Positions 7,829 through 17,353 of a DNA stretch of 64,000 nt are shown one piece after another. Positions within the stretch are counted from its first letter, which is position 1. Each line of letters begins with the position of its first letter. The translations under genes and the position numbers were made by a program. The notes beneath the pieces were generated by a model. That model made no database searches. It had not been told where the DNA came from and saw nothing but the letters and a program-made list of their open reading frames with translations. The stretch spans positions 1 to 64,000 of the forward strand of contig JABDEK010000017.1 of assembly GCA_013287135.1 (NCBI GenBank), written 5' to 3'. The DNA comes from Acidobacteriota bacterium (lineage in GTDB: Bacteria; Acidobacteriota; Terriglobia; Acidiferrales; UBA7541).

Positions 7829-8833
7829 ATGTCGATCAAGGTTGGGATTAACGGATTCGGGCGTATCGGGCGCAACATTTTTCGCGCCGCGCTGGAAGAT
7901 CCGTCTATCGAAATTGTCGCCGTCAATGACATCACCGACTCGAAAACGCTGGCCCATCTGCTCAAGTACGATTCGATTGTGGGCAACCTTCCCAATAAAG
8001 TTACGCATACGGAAGACTCCATCGCCGTTGACGGGAAAAGCTTCAAAGTTTTCCGCGTGAAGGACCCCGCTGAGCTCGATTGGACGTCCGTGGGGGCCTC
8101 AATCGTTGTCGAATCTACCGGGCTTTTCACCAAAGGCGCCGATGCACGCAAACACATTCGCGGATCTGTGAAGAAGGTGATCATTTCCGCGCCCGCCACC
8201 GACCCCGATGCCACTTTCGTTCTCGGCGTGAACGACAAATCCTACGACCCTGCCAAGCACCATGTGATTTCGAACGCCTCCTGCACCACAAACTGTCTGG
8301 CCCCGGTCGCGAAAGTAATTCACGAAACTTTTGGAATTAACGTGGGAACGATGACCACGGTGCATTCCTATACGAACGACCAGAAACTTCTGGATCTACC
8401 GCATCCCGATCTCCGACGTTCGCGAGCTGCCGCTCTTTCGATTATTCCCACCTCCACGGGAGCCGCAAAGGCGCTTCATCTGGTGATTCCGGAACTTAAG
8501 GGAAAATTGGATGGCTATTCGCTGCGCGTGCCCACTCCCAACGTCAGCGTGGTGGACTTGACCGTAATGACGGATAAACCCGCAACGGTGGAATCGGTGA
8601 ACTTGGCGCTGAAGAACGCGGCCAACGGGCCGATGAAGGGTATTCTCGCTTATACCGAAGAAGAATTAGTTTCCATCGATTTTCGCGGCAACCCACACTC
8701 CTCCATCGTCGATTCTGGATATACACGCGTGGTGGGCGCAAACTGCGTAAAAGTTTTAGCGTGGTACGACAACGAATGGGGCTACTCGAGCCGCTGCCGT
8801 GATCTGATCAAAATTCTAGCTGCCAAGCTTTAA
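7829..8833 (+). CDS. gap: Glyceraldehyde-3-phosphate dehydrogenase, type I
   Basis: Oxidative phosphorylation of glyceraldehyde 3-phosphate to 1,3-bisphosphoglycerate with NAD(P). The 334-residue protein has the Rossmann start VGINGFGRIGRNIFRAAL, the catalytic cysteine in ISNASCTTNCLAPV, the THDQK-type segment HSYTNDQKLLDLPHPDLRR, and the C-terminal WYDNEWGYSSR. A GGGAGG ribosome binding site precedes the ATG at normal distance. First gene of a glycolytic run that continues with pgk 36 bases later. Confidence 0.97.
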   Translation: MSIKVGINGFGRIGRNIFRAALEDPSIEIVAVNDITDSKTLAHLLKYDSIVGNLPNKVTHTEDSIAVDGKSFKVFRVKDPAELDWTSVGASIVVESTGLFTKGADARKHIRGSVKKVIISAPATDPDATFVLGVNDKSYDPAKHHVISNASCTTNCLAPVAKVIHETFGINVGTMTTVHSYTNDQKLLDLPHPDLRRSRAAALSIIPTSTGAAKALHLVIPELKGKLDGYSLRVPTPNVSVVDLTVMTDKPATVESVNLALKNAANGPMKGILAYTEEELVSIDFRGNPHSSIVDSGYTRVVGANCVKVLAWYDNEWGYSSRCRDLIKILAAKL

Positions 8834-8869
8834 GCCATTCAGGAGAACGCCGCACGTCTGTTTGAGAAC

Positions 8870-10084
8870 ATGAATAAGCTTTCCATTCGCGATCTTGAAC
8901 TACGCGGCAAACGTGTGTTCATACGTGTGGACTTCAACGTTCCCATGGCCGGCGATAAAGTAGAAGACGACACACGCATTCGCGAAACGCTTCCCACCTT
9001 GCGCTATGCAATTGATCAGCGAGCGAGGTTGGTGCTGGCTTCCCACTTGGGCCGTCCAAAAGGAAAAATAGACCCAAAATATACGCTCTCACCGGTAGCT
9101 AACCGCTTGCGCGAACTCCTCGACCAGCCTGTGGCCTTTGCCTCCGATTGTGTGGGCGCTGATGCCGAAGCAAAAAGCAAATCCTTGGGCGATGGGGAAC
9201 TTCTCCTTCTTGAGAATGTGCGCTTCCATCCGCAAGAAGAGGCTAACGACCCGGAATTTTCTCGGCAACTCGCGCAATTGTGCGATGGACTTTTTGTTTG
9301 CGATGCTTTCGGCTCCTCTCATCGCGCGCACGCTTCGGTAGTGGGTATCACTAAATTTGTTCGCCAGGCCGCTGCCGGTCTCCTGATGGAAAAGGAACTC
9401 GCCTATCTCGGAAAAGCGATATCGAATCCCGATCGTCCATTCGTCGCCATTTTAGGGGGAGCAAAAGTCTCCGACAAAATTGAAGTGGTGCAGAATTTGA
9501 TGAAGCTTGCAGACACTCTGCTGATTGGCGGAGCCATGGCTTACACTTTCCTGAAATCACAAGGCCTGCCGATAGGGAAGTCGCTCGTCGAAAACGATAA
9601 GCTTGATCTTGCTCGCGGCCTGCTGGAAGACGCGCGTCGTCGCCATTTCCGTTTTTTGCTTCCCGTAGATCACGTGGTTGCGGAATCTCCCAATTCGGCG
9701 GAAACAAGCATTGTAGACATCGCGAAAACGCCGGAGAACTTGATGGGCCTCGACATCGGGCCCCAGACCATCGCTGTGTTCAACGAACAAGTTACAGGCG
9801 CTCGCACGATTGTATGGAACGGTCCGCTGGGAATTTTCGAGAAACCTGCGTTTGCCCAAGGAACTTTAGCAATGGCGCGCGCCGTAGCGGCAGCTTCTGT
9901 TGCGGGCGCCACTTCGATTGTTGGCGGCGGCGATTCCGTCGCAGCAATCGAGCAGTCCGGAGTCGCCTCGAAAATTTCTCACATTTCGACGGGGGGCGGT
10001 GCTTCGCTTGAGTTTCTGGCCGGCGAAAATCTTCCGGGCGTTGAAGCGCTCACAAATAAATCGGGAAGCCAAAAGGATTTCTAA
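8870..10084 (+). CDS. pgk: Phosphoglycerate kinase
   Basis: Transfers the acyl phosphate of 1,3-bisphosphoglycerate to ADP. The 404-residue protein shows the N-terminal signature [13 protein letters not shown], the substrate loop [10 protein letters not shown], the hinge-region [13 protein letters not shown], and the nucleotide-binding [19 protein letters not shown] at the C-terminus. Its TAA is immediately followed by the TTG of tpiA, so the two are co-transcribed and probably translationally coupled. The ribosome binding site is weak. Confidence 0.97.
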   Translation: MNKLSIRDLELRGKRVFIRVDFNVPMAGDKVEDDTRIRETLPTLRYAIDQRARLVLASHLGRPKGKIDPKYTLSPVANRLRELLDQPVAFASDCVGADAEAKSKSLGDGELLLLENVRFHPQEEANDPEFSRQLAQLCDGLFVCDAFGSSHRAHASVVGITKFVRQAAAGLLMEKELAYLGKAISNPDRPFVAILGGAKVSDKIEVVQNLMKLADTLLIGGAMAYTFLKSQGLPIGKSLVENDKLDLARGLLEDARRRHFRFLLPVDHVVAESPNSAETSIVDIAKTPENLMGLDIGPQTIAVFNEQVTGARTIVWNGPLGIFEKPAFAQGTLAMARAVAAASVAGATSIVGGGDSVAAIEQSGVASKISHISTGGGASLEFLAGENLPGVEALTNKSGSQKDF

Positions 10085-10837
10085 TTGTCTCGCCGCCCTG
10101 TAATCGCCGGGAATTGGAAGATGTACAAGACCAGGGCAGACACCCGGCAATTTTTCGAAACATTTAAACCGCTTGTCGCCGCCTCGCGTCATTGCGACAT
10201 CACTATTGCGCCGCCTTTCACGGCGCTCTCCACTGCCGTCGATGCCGCCGCTGGAACCGTGATCACCATTGCGGCCCAGAATGCGCACTGGGAACCCGAA
10301 GGCGCCTTCACCGGCGAAGTTTCCATGCCAATGCTCGTGGAGACTGGCTGTCGCGGCGTAATCATCGGACATTCCGAGCGCCGCCAGTATTTCGGCGAGA
10401 CGGACGAGTCTGTGAATCGCAAACTCAAGGCCGCACTGCAGGCTGGGCTTACCCCTATTGTGTGTGTGGGAGAGCTGGCCGCGGAACGCGACGCCAATCT
10501 GACTCAGGCGGTATTAAGGCGCCAATTTGAAGGCGGTTTTGCCGCGTTGACCGATGTGGAGTTCTCGCGTATTCTTTTAGCTTACGAACCGGTATGGGCG
10601 ATTGGCACGGGGCGAACAGCTACGCCGGAAATCGCGACAAGCGCGCATGGTTTCCTGCGCGAGTTAGCCCGGAAGCGATTTTCGCCCGAATGTGCCTCCG
10701 CACTTCGCATCCTCTACGGGGGTAGCGTCAAGCCCGACAATATAAAAGGGTTGATGGCGCAGGAGGAGATCGATGGCGCGCTTGTAGGCGGAGCGAGTCT
10801 GGACGCGAAGTCGTTCGCCGCAATCGTGAATTTTTAG
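10085..10837 (+). CDS. tpiA: Triosephosphate isomerase
   Basis: Interconverts dihydroxyacetone phosphate and glyceraldehyde 3-phosphate. The 250-residue barrel has AGNWKMYK (catalytic Lys), IIGHSERRQYFGETDE (catalytic His), and the loop-6 segment AYEPVWAIGTGRTATPE with the catalytic Glu, then LYGGSVKPDNI. The TTG start abuts the pgk stop and is preceded by AAAAGGAT at a suitable spacing; no in-frame ATG lies before the first conserved residues. Confidence 0.96.
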   Translation: MSRRPVIAGNWKMYKTRADTRQFFETFKPLVAASRHCDITIAPPFTALSTAVDAAAGTVITIAAQNAHWEPEGAFTGEVSMPMLVETGCRGVIIGHSERRQYFGETDESVNRKLKAALQAGLTPIVCVGELAAERDANLTQAVLRRQFEGGFAALTDVEFSRILLAYEPVWAIGTGRTATPEIATSAHGFLRELARKRFSPECASALRILYGGSVKPDNIKGLMAQEEIDGALVGGASLDAKSFAAIVNF

Positions 10838-10881
10838 AGCCAACTGCCGGTAGCTCGGCGGCAGCACGGATGGAGTTCTAA

Positions 10882-11313
10882 ATGTCGTCTTGGACAAAGT
10901 GGGGATTATCTTTACTCGTCGCTATCGCCCTTATTTGGGTGGGCTGGCGAATGACGTTTATTTTGGTGACTCTGCACGTAGCGGTTTGCTTCGTGCTGGT
11001 AATCGTCATCATGTTGCAGAGTGGTTCGGCTGCTGATTTGGCCGGAGCTTTCGGCGGCGCCGGTAGCCAAACCGCCTTCGGTCCTCGAGGCGCGGCGACT
11101 TTTCTGTCTCGCGCCACCACATGGTGCGCCATCGTATTTATGATGACCTCGCTGACGCTATCGGTGAAGCGCGCTCCGTCAGAAGCGGCGGGCGTTCATT
11201 CAATTATGGAGGATACGCAGCACCCGGCATCGAAACCGGAAAAGCCTCCTGTTCCCAGTGGCGGACAGATTCCCTTGGCTCCACCGGCTCAGCCGACTGC
11301 TCCAAAGAAGTAA
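10882..11313 (+). CDS. secG: Protein translocase subunit SecG
   Basis: Accessory subunit of the SecYEG channel. The 143-residue protein has two membrane segments (about 25-45 and 77-97) separated by the family's Gly/Ala-rich loop MLQSGSAADLAGAFGGAGSQ with QTAFGPRGAATFLSRAT, which is diagnostic. An extra N-terminal hydrophobic stretch and a Pro-rich cytoplasmic tail make it longer than E. coli SecG. Position between tpiA and a tRNA-Leu gene is a common bacterial arrangement. Confidence 0.93.
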   Translation: MSSWTKWGLSLLVAIALIWVGWRMTFILVTLHVAVCFVLVIVIMLQSGSAADLAGAFGGAGSQTAFGPRGAATFLSRATTWCAIVFMMTSLTLSVKRAPSEAAGVHSIMEDTQHPASKPEKPPVPSGGQIPLAPPAQPTAPKK

Positions 11314-11349
11314 GAAAATGCGTTAGATTTTTGGAAGTAGCCCCCCATT

Positions 11350-11436
11350 GCGGCTGTGGCGGAATTGGCAGACGCACCAGCTTGAGGGGCTGGCGGTCGC
11401 AAGACCGTGGTGGTTCGAATCCACTCAGCCGCACCA
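11350..11436 (+). tRNA. tRNA-Leu (anticodon GAG)
   Basis: An 87-base class II tRNA including an encoded CCA. The acceptor arms GCGGCTG and CAGCCGC pair perfectly; the anticodon stem CCAGC/GCTGG encloses the loop TTGAGGG with anticodon GAG at 11384-11386, reading CUY leucine codons. A long variable arm (CGGTCGCAAGACCG) and a T arm with TTCGAAT complete it. It lies 36 bases after secG and is probably part of that transcript. The 126 bases after it hold no gene. Confidence 0.96.
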
Positions 11437-11562
11437 ACACTTAAACTCAAACGTACGCAGCGCTTCGCGATTCCTTAACGTGGATCAAACCTGTTTCTGA
11501 AAGAGGGGCCCAAGAACAAAATTTATGGCGGGTATTTTATTTAAGGTAAGCGTAGCGTGGAG

Positions 11563-12189
11563 TTAGTCCCAGAAGTCGTCGCGGTCCAGAAGTTCTACAC
11601 CGATTTGTCTCCGTCCGTCGCCGTCATATCGACAGTAAACTACGCGCGCTTGTGCCCGGCTGCCTTTATCTCTTCGGCACAGAACAACTCTGCCGCCGGC
11701 TTCGACCGCATGCCGGCACACTAATCCCGCGCCATGTCGGCTGGTTGTTACGGTCCAGGTTTCTTCTTCCCATGTGCGGGCGGGATCTTCGCGGCGGAGC
11801 CAGACTGGCACAGAAGCAGTGAGGCGCGGGCTGCGTCGGATCCGCTTGCTTAATTCCGACGCGCGCAGAAGAAACTCAAGCAACTGCGTCTTGGTTTCTC
11901 CGTCGACAGGTTGAGGACCGTCAGAAATTCGCCGCGCTTGTTCCACGCTCGAATTCAAGAATTTCCTGAAGGACTCGATTTCAGAATCGGCAGGCTGGCT
12001 TTTCAATCTGTCGTTACGCGACTCCAGTTCTTGAAAGCAAGCGGCCAGGAAATGCTCGGTGCAAAGGCGCTTGGCGTCAAAATCCGCGGCTGCCGGTTCT
12101 CCGCACGAGCCAGAACTACAAACGGCGTCCTCAATTGTCTGTGGCACGTTTTGTGATTCTATTTGGTTTTCCACGGCACGCCCCTGCAA
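11563..12189 (-). CDS. PilZ-like domain protein
   Basis: The 208-residue protein has a charged, helical N-terminal half without recognisable family and a C-terminal half resembling a PilZ domain, the c-di-GMP-binding barrel. The RxxxR element is RRSPR; the second motif (normally D/NxSxxG) reads TTSRHG, so the first acidic or Asn residue is lost and binding is uncertain. CPRD-type strands such as VLCRRDKGSRAQARVVYC and IGVELLDRDDFW fit the fold. It follows the larger PilZ gene by 15 bases and likely shares its transcript. Confidence 0.65.
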   Translation of the reverse strand: MQGRAVENQIESQNVPQTIEDAVCSSGSCGEPAAADFDAKRLCTEHFLAACFQELESRNDRLKSQPADSEIESFRKFLNSSVEQARRISDGPQPVDGETKTQLLEFLLRASELSKRIRRSPRLTASVPVWLRREDPARTWEEETWTVTTSRHGAGLVCRHAVEAGGRVVLCRRDKGSRAQARVVYCRYDGDGRRQIGVELLDRDDFWD

Positions 12190-12204
12190 TCTAACAAGTT
12201 CATC

Positions 12205-13605
12205 TTACTTCTCTTTCGGCGCTTTTCCCATTCCCTTGGCAAGTTCTGAAATCGCGCCACCCACAAACTCCAGATGGCTGCGGCTGTAAGTAGCCAATTC
12301 GCTCGCAAAGTGCTGGGAAGTCTCAGCGGCTTTTTCTTTAAGCGAACTTAGCGCTTTGTCCAAAATAGGCTGAAACGCTTCGCGGAAGTGGCTTTCCGCC
12401 TCAGCCGAATATTTCTGGCCCGAAGCGCGGAGATTGTTCAGAGCGACCTGCGTAGCTTGCTTGCTCTGAGCTTCCAATTCTTCTTTAGCGGCATCGAGCT
12501 TTTCCCGAATTGCCGTCTCGAACTGCTTTTCAAAACGCGCGTAGGTTTCTTCGATTCGCACCGCCGATTTTTCCACCGATCGCTCGACAGCCTTTTCCAG
12601 TTCATCCTTGCGCTTGGTCAAATCGGTCGAAACCTTCAACGCGTTATCAATGCTGGGCGCCATCTGCTCTTTCATGCGCGCCACGATTCGAGCCACGCCT
12701 TCCTTTCGAGACGCTTCGATCACTCCCTGCACGCGCTCCGTCGCTTTTGCCGCCAGTCCCACGGAAGTATCTTCGAGCTCGCGAGTGCGCTGTTCCACTC
12801 GTTCCAAGGCCTGTTGTATGTCGGTTTCCAGTTTTTTCTTCCACTGGCCGTAAAGAATTCGCGCGCTTTCCTGGCTAGCTTTATTCAATTGTTTGATGGA
12901 CTGTTCGATCCACGGTCCTGCCTGCGACGCGCTCGTTTCCGATAGCACTTGCTTGGCTTCTTCGCGAAGTGTGGCGCGCAATTCAACCAGCATGGATGCC
13001 GCTTTCTCGCGAACCGAAGACGCTGCTGCTTCAGCGAGCATGCCTTCCATGTGCTGCTGGAAATCGTTCATCAACTGTCCAACCGGTCTGGCTGAAGAGG
13101 GCGCCGACGCAGGCAATTCAACCTGTCGCGCGCTGCTCGCTTTTGCGCGCTTGTCTTCCACCAGGATCCCGATCGATTCAGGACGTGGCACCGCAAACGG
13201 TTTCGACTTTGACGTATCCATTTCCAGGTTACGAGGTCCGGTAAAAGGCAGCCAATCCTGGGGAGGAGAATCGATGTCCCAAATATTCCCGGGCGATTCC
13301 AATTCCACAGCAGTCTGAAAAAACCCAGTAGGATCCTTCGGACGATCAACCCACTTCACGCGCCCGCGCGCCGATATTGGCGCAGAATTTGGTTTCGAAT
13401 TTTTTAGTTCGAGAACGACCAAGGCATTCGTCAACACCTGGTGCTTTGAAAGATATTTGAAGCCATGGCAGCTGATAGCCACAGTGGACACTTCTTCACT
13501 GTAAGGACCTCGAAACGAATCCACTCCTTCCACTTTCAGAGGAATGGCGTGTTCTACTCGCGTGCTGCGCCGCGCTGGCCGGAAGGCAGCCGAGCTATTG
13601 GACAT
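12205..13605 (-). CDS. PilZ-domain protein with long coiled-coil region
   Basis: 466 residues. The N-terminal 120 residues look like PilZ: RRSTR, then VSTVAISCHGFKYLS, where ISCHG stands in for the D/NxSxxG loop, then RGRVKWVDRP. From about residue 170 the protein is almost entirely helical and rich in Glu, Lys, Ala and Arg (AKQVLSETSASQAGP, KRKDELEKAVERSVEKSA), as in apolipoprotein- or MCP-like coiled coils. No membrane segment or signal peptide is evident. Architecture suggests a c-di-GMP-responsive scaffold; no partner is identified. First gene of a two-gene unit. Confidence 0.7.
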   Translation of the reverse strand: MSNSSAAFRPARRSTRVEHAIPLKVEGVDSFRGPYSEEVSTVAISCHGFKYLSKHQVLTNALVVLELKNSKPNSAPISARGRVKWVDRPKDPTGFFQTAVELESPGNIWDIDSPPQDWLPFTGPRNLEMDTSKSKPFAVPRPESIGILVEDKRAKASSARQVELPASAPSSARPVGQLMNDFQQHMEGMLAEAAASSVREKAASMLVELRATLREEAKQVLSETSASQAGPWIEQSIKQLNKASQESARILYGQWKKKLETDIQQALERVEQRTRELEDTSVGLAAKATERVQGVIEASRKEGVARIVARMKEQMAPSIDNALKVSTDLTKRKDELEKAVERSVEKSAVRIEETYARFEKQFETAIREKLDAAKEELEAQSKQATQVALNNLRASGQKYSAEAESHFREAFQPILDKALSSLKEKAAETSQHFASELATYSRSHLEFVGGAISELAKGMGKAPKEK

Positions 13606-13809
13606 ATTCGTCTCTCAGTACTGGGAAACTTAGCATAAGTCAGCCGGCAGGAGATTGGCGGGCAAATCCACATTAGAATTTTCTAAGAGTTACTACCAGC
13701 GTAGTCGGCCGAGTGCGCTCGCTAATTTAACGTCATAACGAACCTGCGCTATTATGGTGAGTGATCGCGTCGGGAGTGTAGTTAGTCGCACCTAAAAAGG
13801 GTCATCTTC

Positions 13810-14520
13810 GTGGGTTCCACCATCCTGAAAGCTCTTCTAGAACACCACTCCGGTTCGCAGAAACTCGACTGGGAAATCGAACAGAGGTCGGTTCCGCGTC
13901 GAATATTTTTGTTATCGCCCGTCAACGCTGCCGGCGTCCGCGCGAAAATGATTACCAGCGACAGAGCGAAATTTCAGTTAGCCGTCCAGTTGCGCGAACA
14001 AGGTTTGCCTTTGGGCGACCTATTCAGCTTCATCAGCGGGCTCTATTTTCGTGGAAAGATGGCCTATGCCGACGCATTCGGCGGAGCTTCATCTATCACA
14101 CCGAGCGCCTACGTCATTATGGCCGGACGCGGACTGATTCCGCCGCACACGATCGTGCGGCCAGAAGATTTGAAAAAGCTTTCAGGAGTACCCATCGATC
14201 ACCGAAACGCACGGTTTCGCGAGCCGCTTGAACGCGATGCTAGCGCGCTTCTCAAAACCTTGGGTCCCGATTGTGAAGTTGTGCTTTTAGGAAGCATCGC
14301 AACTCCGAAATACGTGGAACCCTTGCTCGGAATCTTCGGAGAACGTTTGCTCTTTCCGTCCGAGTTTGTGGGACGCGGAGATATGAGCCGTGGTGGCTTG
14401 ATGCTCAGATGCGCCCGCGAAAACGTTCAACTAACCTACGTGCCGGTTGCCAACGCGCAGCGTCACGGCCCCCGACCACCAAAATTGCCGAAGCCTCCGC
14501 GCCGCAAGGTGCGTGATTGA
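13810..14520 (+). CDS. Conserved protein of unknown function
   Basis: I do not recognise a named family. The 236-residue soluble protein begins its conserved part with RRIFLLSPVNAAGVRAKM and contains LGDLFSFISGLYFRGKMAYA, a GLIPP element, CEVVLLGSIATPKYVEPLL, and FVGRGDMSRGGLMLRCA. These invariant-looking Gly/Asp/Arg runs suggest an enzyme fold, and I recall similar hypothetical proteins in several phyla. A GTG start at 13810 has AAAGGG upstream. The C-terminus is a basic Pro-rich tail. It stands alone before the oxidase operon. Confidence 0.6.
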   Translation: MGSTILKALLEHHSGSQKLDWEIEQRSVPRRIFLLSPVNAAGVRAKMITSDRAKFQLAVQLREQGLPLGDLFSFISGLYFRGKMAYADAFGGASSITPSAYVIMAGRGLIPPHTIVRPEDLKKLSGVPIDHRNARFREPLERDASALLKTLGPDCEVVLLGSIATPKYVEPLLGIFGERLLFPSEFVGRGDMSRGGLMLRCARENVQLTYVPVANAQRHGPRPPKLPKPPRRKVRD

Positions 14521-14607
14521 GTTTCACTTTACAGTTTACGATTCGATTTGACGCCTTTTTATCGGATTCAGGTGGCTCGCTTTGAAATCTTTCCCTCACA
14601 ATCACTC

Positions 14608-14635
14608 TTGATATTCGGCACCGCTTGTATATGAT
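14608..14635 (+). promoter_or_regulatory. Candidate promoter of the cytochrome oxidase operon
   Basis: TTGATA at 14608-14613, a 16-base spacer and TATGAT at 14630-14635, 65 bases before ctaC, in a 180-base gap that holds nothing else recognisable. Confidence 0.5.
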
Positions 14636-14700
14636 GCCGTTGGAAAATTAGAACGCAATTCCATCGAGCGCTTCCTGCGCACGGTGCAACGGGAGTAGTG

Positions 14701-15540
14701 ATGCCACTTAGGAATCGCAACAGCGAGAGCGGCTCCGCAGCGACAGCAGGCCTGCTGGCGCTTCTAATAGTGATTCTTGTTGCGGTGACCGTTTATGTTT
14801 TTGCCACCAACCTCTATCCGCCTCCTCCGACCATAACAGAAGTGGGTAAGGCGGTGGATCATCAGTACTTCCTCACACTGTGCGTTACCGGAACCGTTTT
14901 TATTCTTTCTCAGCTGGGACTTGCTTATGCCATATGGCGCTTCCGCGATCGCGGGCAACCAGCGCATTTTACTCGTGGCAATAACACCTTGGAGATGGTC
15001 TGGACCACGGCGACGATCATTCTTTTCCTCGGCCTCGGTTTACTGGGGCGCAAAGCTTGGGCCGAAGTGCGGTTTACTCCCGCGGAGCCGGATGCGGTGC
15101 GAGTAGAAGTTACCACGAACCAATTCGTGTTCAACTTCCGCTACCCGGGTCCGGATGGAAAATTCGGTAGGCTCGATCCAAAACAAGTAAGCGCCTCCAC
15201 CGGAAACCCGTTGGGCATTGATGAAAATGATCCCGCCGGAAAAGACGACATCGTGATGCCCACGCTAACCGTTCCGGTGAATCATCAAGTCGAGTTGCTC
15301 ATCCGTTCCCAGGACGTGATTCACAATTTTTACGTTCGCGAGTTGCGCCTTCAGCAGGACTCCGTTCCAGGGATGGTCATTCCTATCCACTTCACCGCGA
15401 ACCAAACGGGCCATTACGAAATCATGTGCACCCAACTTTGCGGGCTGGGACATTATCGTATGCGCAGTTTTCTTGACGTCGTATCGGAAGCCGACTACCA
15501 GAATTTCCTGAAGCAACAACAACAGGGCGCCGCCCAGTGA
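14701..15540 (+). CDS. ctaC: Cytochrome c oxidase subunit II
   Basis: Carries the CuA centre that accepts electrons from cytochrome c, in the membrane with its C-terminal domain outside. Two N-terminal membrane segments (about 17-37 and 58-80) are followed by the cupredoxin domain with TNQFVFNFRYPG, DVIHNFYVRELRLQQDSVPG, and the CuA loop CTQLCGLGHYRMRS containing both cysteines, His and Met. No fused cytochrome c domain follows. The track starts at a GTG (14698), but the ATG at 14701 is better placed from GGGAG. First gene of the operon. Confidence 0.95.
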   Translation: MPLRNRNSESGSAATAGLLALLIVILVAVTVYVFATNLYPPPPTITEVGKAVDHQYFLTLCVTGTVFILSQLGLAYAIWRFRDRGQPAHFTRGNNTLEMVWTTATIILFLGLGLLGRKAWAEVRFTPAEPDAVRVEVTTNQFVFNFRYPGPDGKFGRLDPKQVSASTGNPLGIDENDPAGKDDIVMPTLTVPVNHQVELLIRSQDVIHNFYVRELRLQQDSVPGMVIPIHFTANQTGHYEIMCTQLCGLGHYRMRSFLDVVSEADYQNFLKQQQQGAAQ

Positions 15541-15568
15541 ACCCGACCCATATGTCAGGAGGCCATGC

Positions 15569-17332
15569 ATGAGTTCGCACGCCCACACCGGGCACGCGGT
15601 TGTAATAGAACCAAGCGGGTTTATTCGCAAATATATTTTCAGCGTCGATCACAAAGTTATCGGGATTCAATATTTCCTTCTCGCTCTCACCGCCGTGTGC
15701 GTCGGAATCGTCCTCTCGCTATTAATGCGTTTTCACCTGGTCTATCCGGGAGCGCATCTCCCCTTTGTCAGCGGCGGAATACTCACTCCTGAACAATACC
15801 TCGCGCTGGTCACCATGCACGGCACGATCATGGTGTTTTTCGTTCTGACCACGGCTCCTCAAGGTGGCTTCGGTAATTATTTTCTTCCCATTCAAATTGG
15901 CGCTCCAGACATGGCTTTCCCGCGCCTGAATATGCTGTCTTTCTGGGTCACGTTTCTCGCTTTCGTCGCGATTCTCGCAGCGTTTGTGGTTCCCGGCGGC
16001 GCACCAATCAGCGGCTGGACTGGCTACACTCCGCTTAGCGGCATGGGCGAAGTCACCGGGCCCGGCGAGGGCTGGGGCCAGACCCTGTGGATCATCAGCA
16101 TTTCGCTCTTTTGCCTGGCATCTCTGCTGGGTGCTCTGAACTTCATCGCCACTACGATTGATTTACGCGCACCCGGCATGACTCTTTTTCGCATGCCGCT
16201 CACCGTATGGGGCTGGTTTGTTACCGCGATTCTCGGCCTGCTCGCTTTCGGCGTGCTTCTAGCTGGCGGAATACTGCTCCTTCTTGACCGTTCAGCGGGA
16301 ACGAGCTTTTTCCTTCCTGCCGGCCTGGTTGTAAACGATCAGTTGCAACCTCACAGCGGAGGGTCTCCGCTCCTCTGGCAACATCTGTTCTGGTTCTTCG
16401 GGCATCCCGAGGTTTACATCGCTATATTGCCCGGCATGGGAGTGGCGTCGCATGTTCTTTCCACTTTTGCGCGCAAACCTGTGTTCGGATATCGCGCGAT
16501 GGCTATGGCCATTTGCGCCATTGGTTTCCTGGGCTTTATGGTTTGGGGCCATCACATGTTTCTCAGCGGTATGAGCCCTTATTCAGGCTTTACATTTTCC
16601 GTGCTGACCATGTCGATTGGCGTTCCTTCCGCCATTAAGACCTTCAACTGGATCGGAACTCTGTGGGGCGGCAAAATTCAGTTTAAATCGCCCATGCTCT
16701 TCGCCCTGGGCTTCGTTTCGCTGTTTGTCAGCGGCGGACTTTCCGGCTTGTTCCTTGCTCAGCCCGCCGTGGACAACATGCTTCACGCTACCTACTACGT
16801 CGTAGCGCACTTTCATTTGGTGATGGGTGTAGCGGCCATCTTCGGAATTTTCGCCGCCACCTATTTCTGGTTCCCGAAAATGTTTAGCCGCATGATGAGT
16901 GAACCTCTGGCCAAGCTTCACTTCTGGTTCACATTTGTGGGAGCCTATTGCATCTTCATGCCCATGCATTTTGTGGGAATTGCGGGCGGCATTCGACGCT
17001 ATGCTGATTCCACTGGCACTACCTACGCAGCCGTTCTTCAGCCGCTGCATATGTTCATGACCTACGCGGCGTTTATCACCGGAGCAGCTCAACTGATTTT
17101 TCTTTTCAATTTTTTCTGGAGCTTGAAGCATGGCGCCATCGCAGGTAAGAATCCTTGGAATGCCACCACACTCGAATGGATCACGGACTCACCGCCTCCC
17201 ATCGACAATTTCGGCGGCCATTACCCCAGCGTATATCGTGGTCCCTATGAATTCAGCGTTCCAGGCTACCAGCAAGATTTCATTCCGCAGAATTTGACGC
17301 CAGAGCAAGCGGCGCAGTTAAAATTAAAATAG
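15569..17332 (+). CDS. ctaD: Cytochrome c oxidase subunit I
   Basis: Catalytic subunit with heme a, heme a3 and CuB, twelve membrane helices. Heme/CuB histidines are in VTMHGTIMVFF, FWFFGHPEVYIAILPG, WGHHMFLSGM and HFHLVMGVAAI. The glutamate in GHPEVYI and the D-channel residues around NYFLPIQIGAPDMAFPR mark an A1-type proton-pumping oxidase. 587 residues, normal length. AGGAGG lies six bases before the ATG; 28 bases separate it from ctaC. Confidence 0.97.
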   Translation: MSSHAHTGHAVVIEPSGFIRKYIFSVDHKVIGIQYFLLALTAVCVGIVLSLLMRFHLVYPGAHLPFVSGGILTPEQYLALVTMHGTIMVFFVLTTAPQGGFGNYFLPIQIGAPDMAFPRLNMLSFWVTFLAFVAILAAFVVPGGAPISGWTGYTPLSGMGEVTGPGEGWGQTLWIISISLFCLASLLGALNFIATTIDLRAPGMTLFRMPLTVWGWFVTAILGLLAFGVLLAGGILLLLDRSAGTSFFLPAGLVVNDQLQPHSGGSPLLWQHLFWFFGHPEVYIAILPGMGVASHVLSTFARKPVFGYRAMAMAICAIGFLGFMVWGHHMFLSGMSPYSGFTFSVLTMSIGVPSAIKTFNWIGTLWGGKIQFKSPMLFALGFVSLFVSGGLSGLFLAQPAVDNMLHATYYVVAHFHLVMGVAAIFGIFAATYFWFPKMFSRMMSEPLAKLHFWFTFVGAYCIFMPMHFVGIAGGIRRYADSTGTTYAAVLQPLHMFMTYAAFITGAAQLIFLFNFFWSLKHGAIAGKNPWNATTLEWITDSPPPIDNFGGHYPSVYRGPYEFSVPGYQQDFIPQNLTPEQAAQLKLK

Positions 17333-17353
17333 CCGCGAGACGCAGGAACTTTT

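Noticed and set aside
12388-12945. 185-residue ORF on the plus strand opposite the PilZ coiled-coil gene
   Set aside because: Repeats of Phe/Leu/Ser from the complement of a Lys/Glu-rich helix; a typical shadow ORF.
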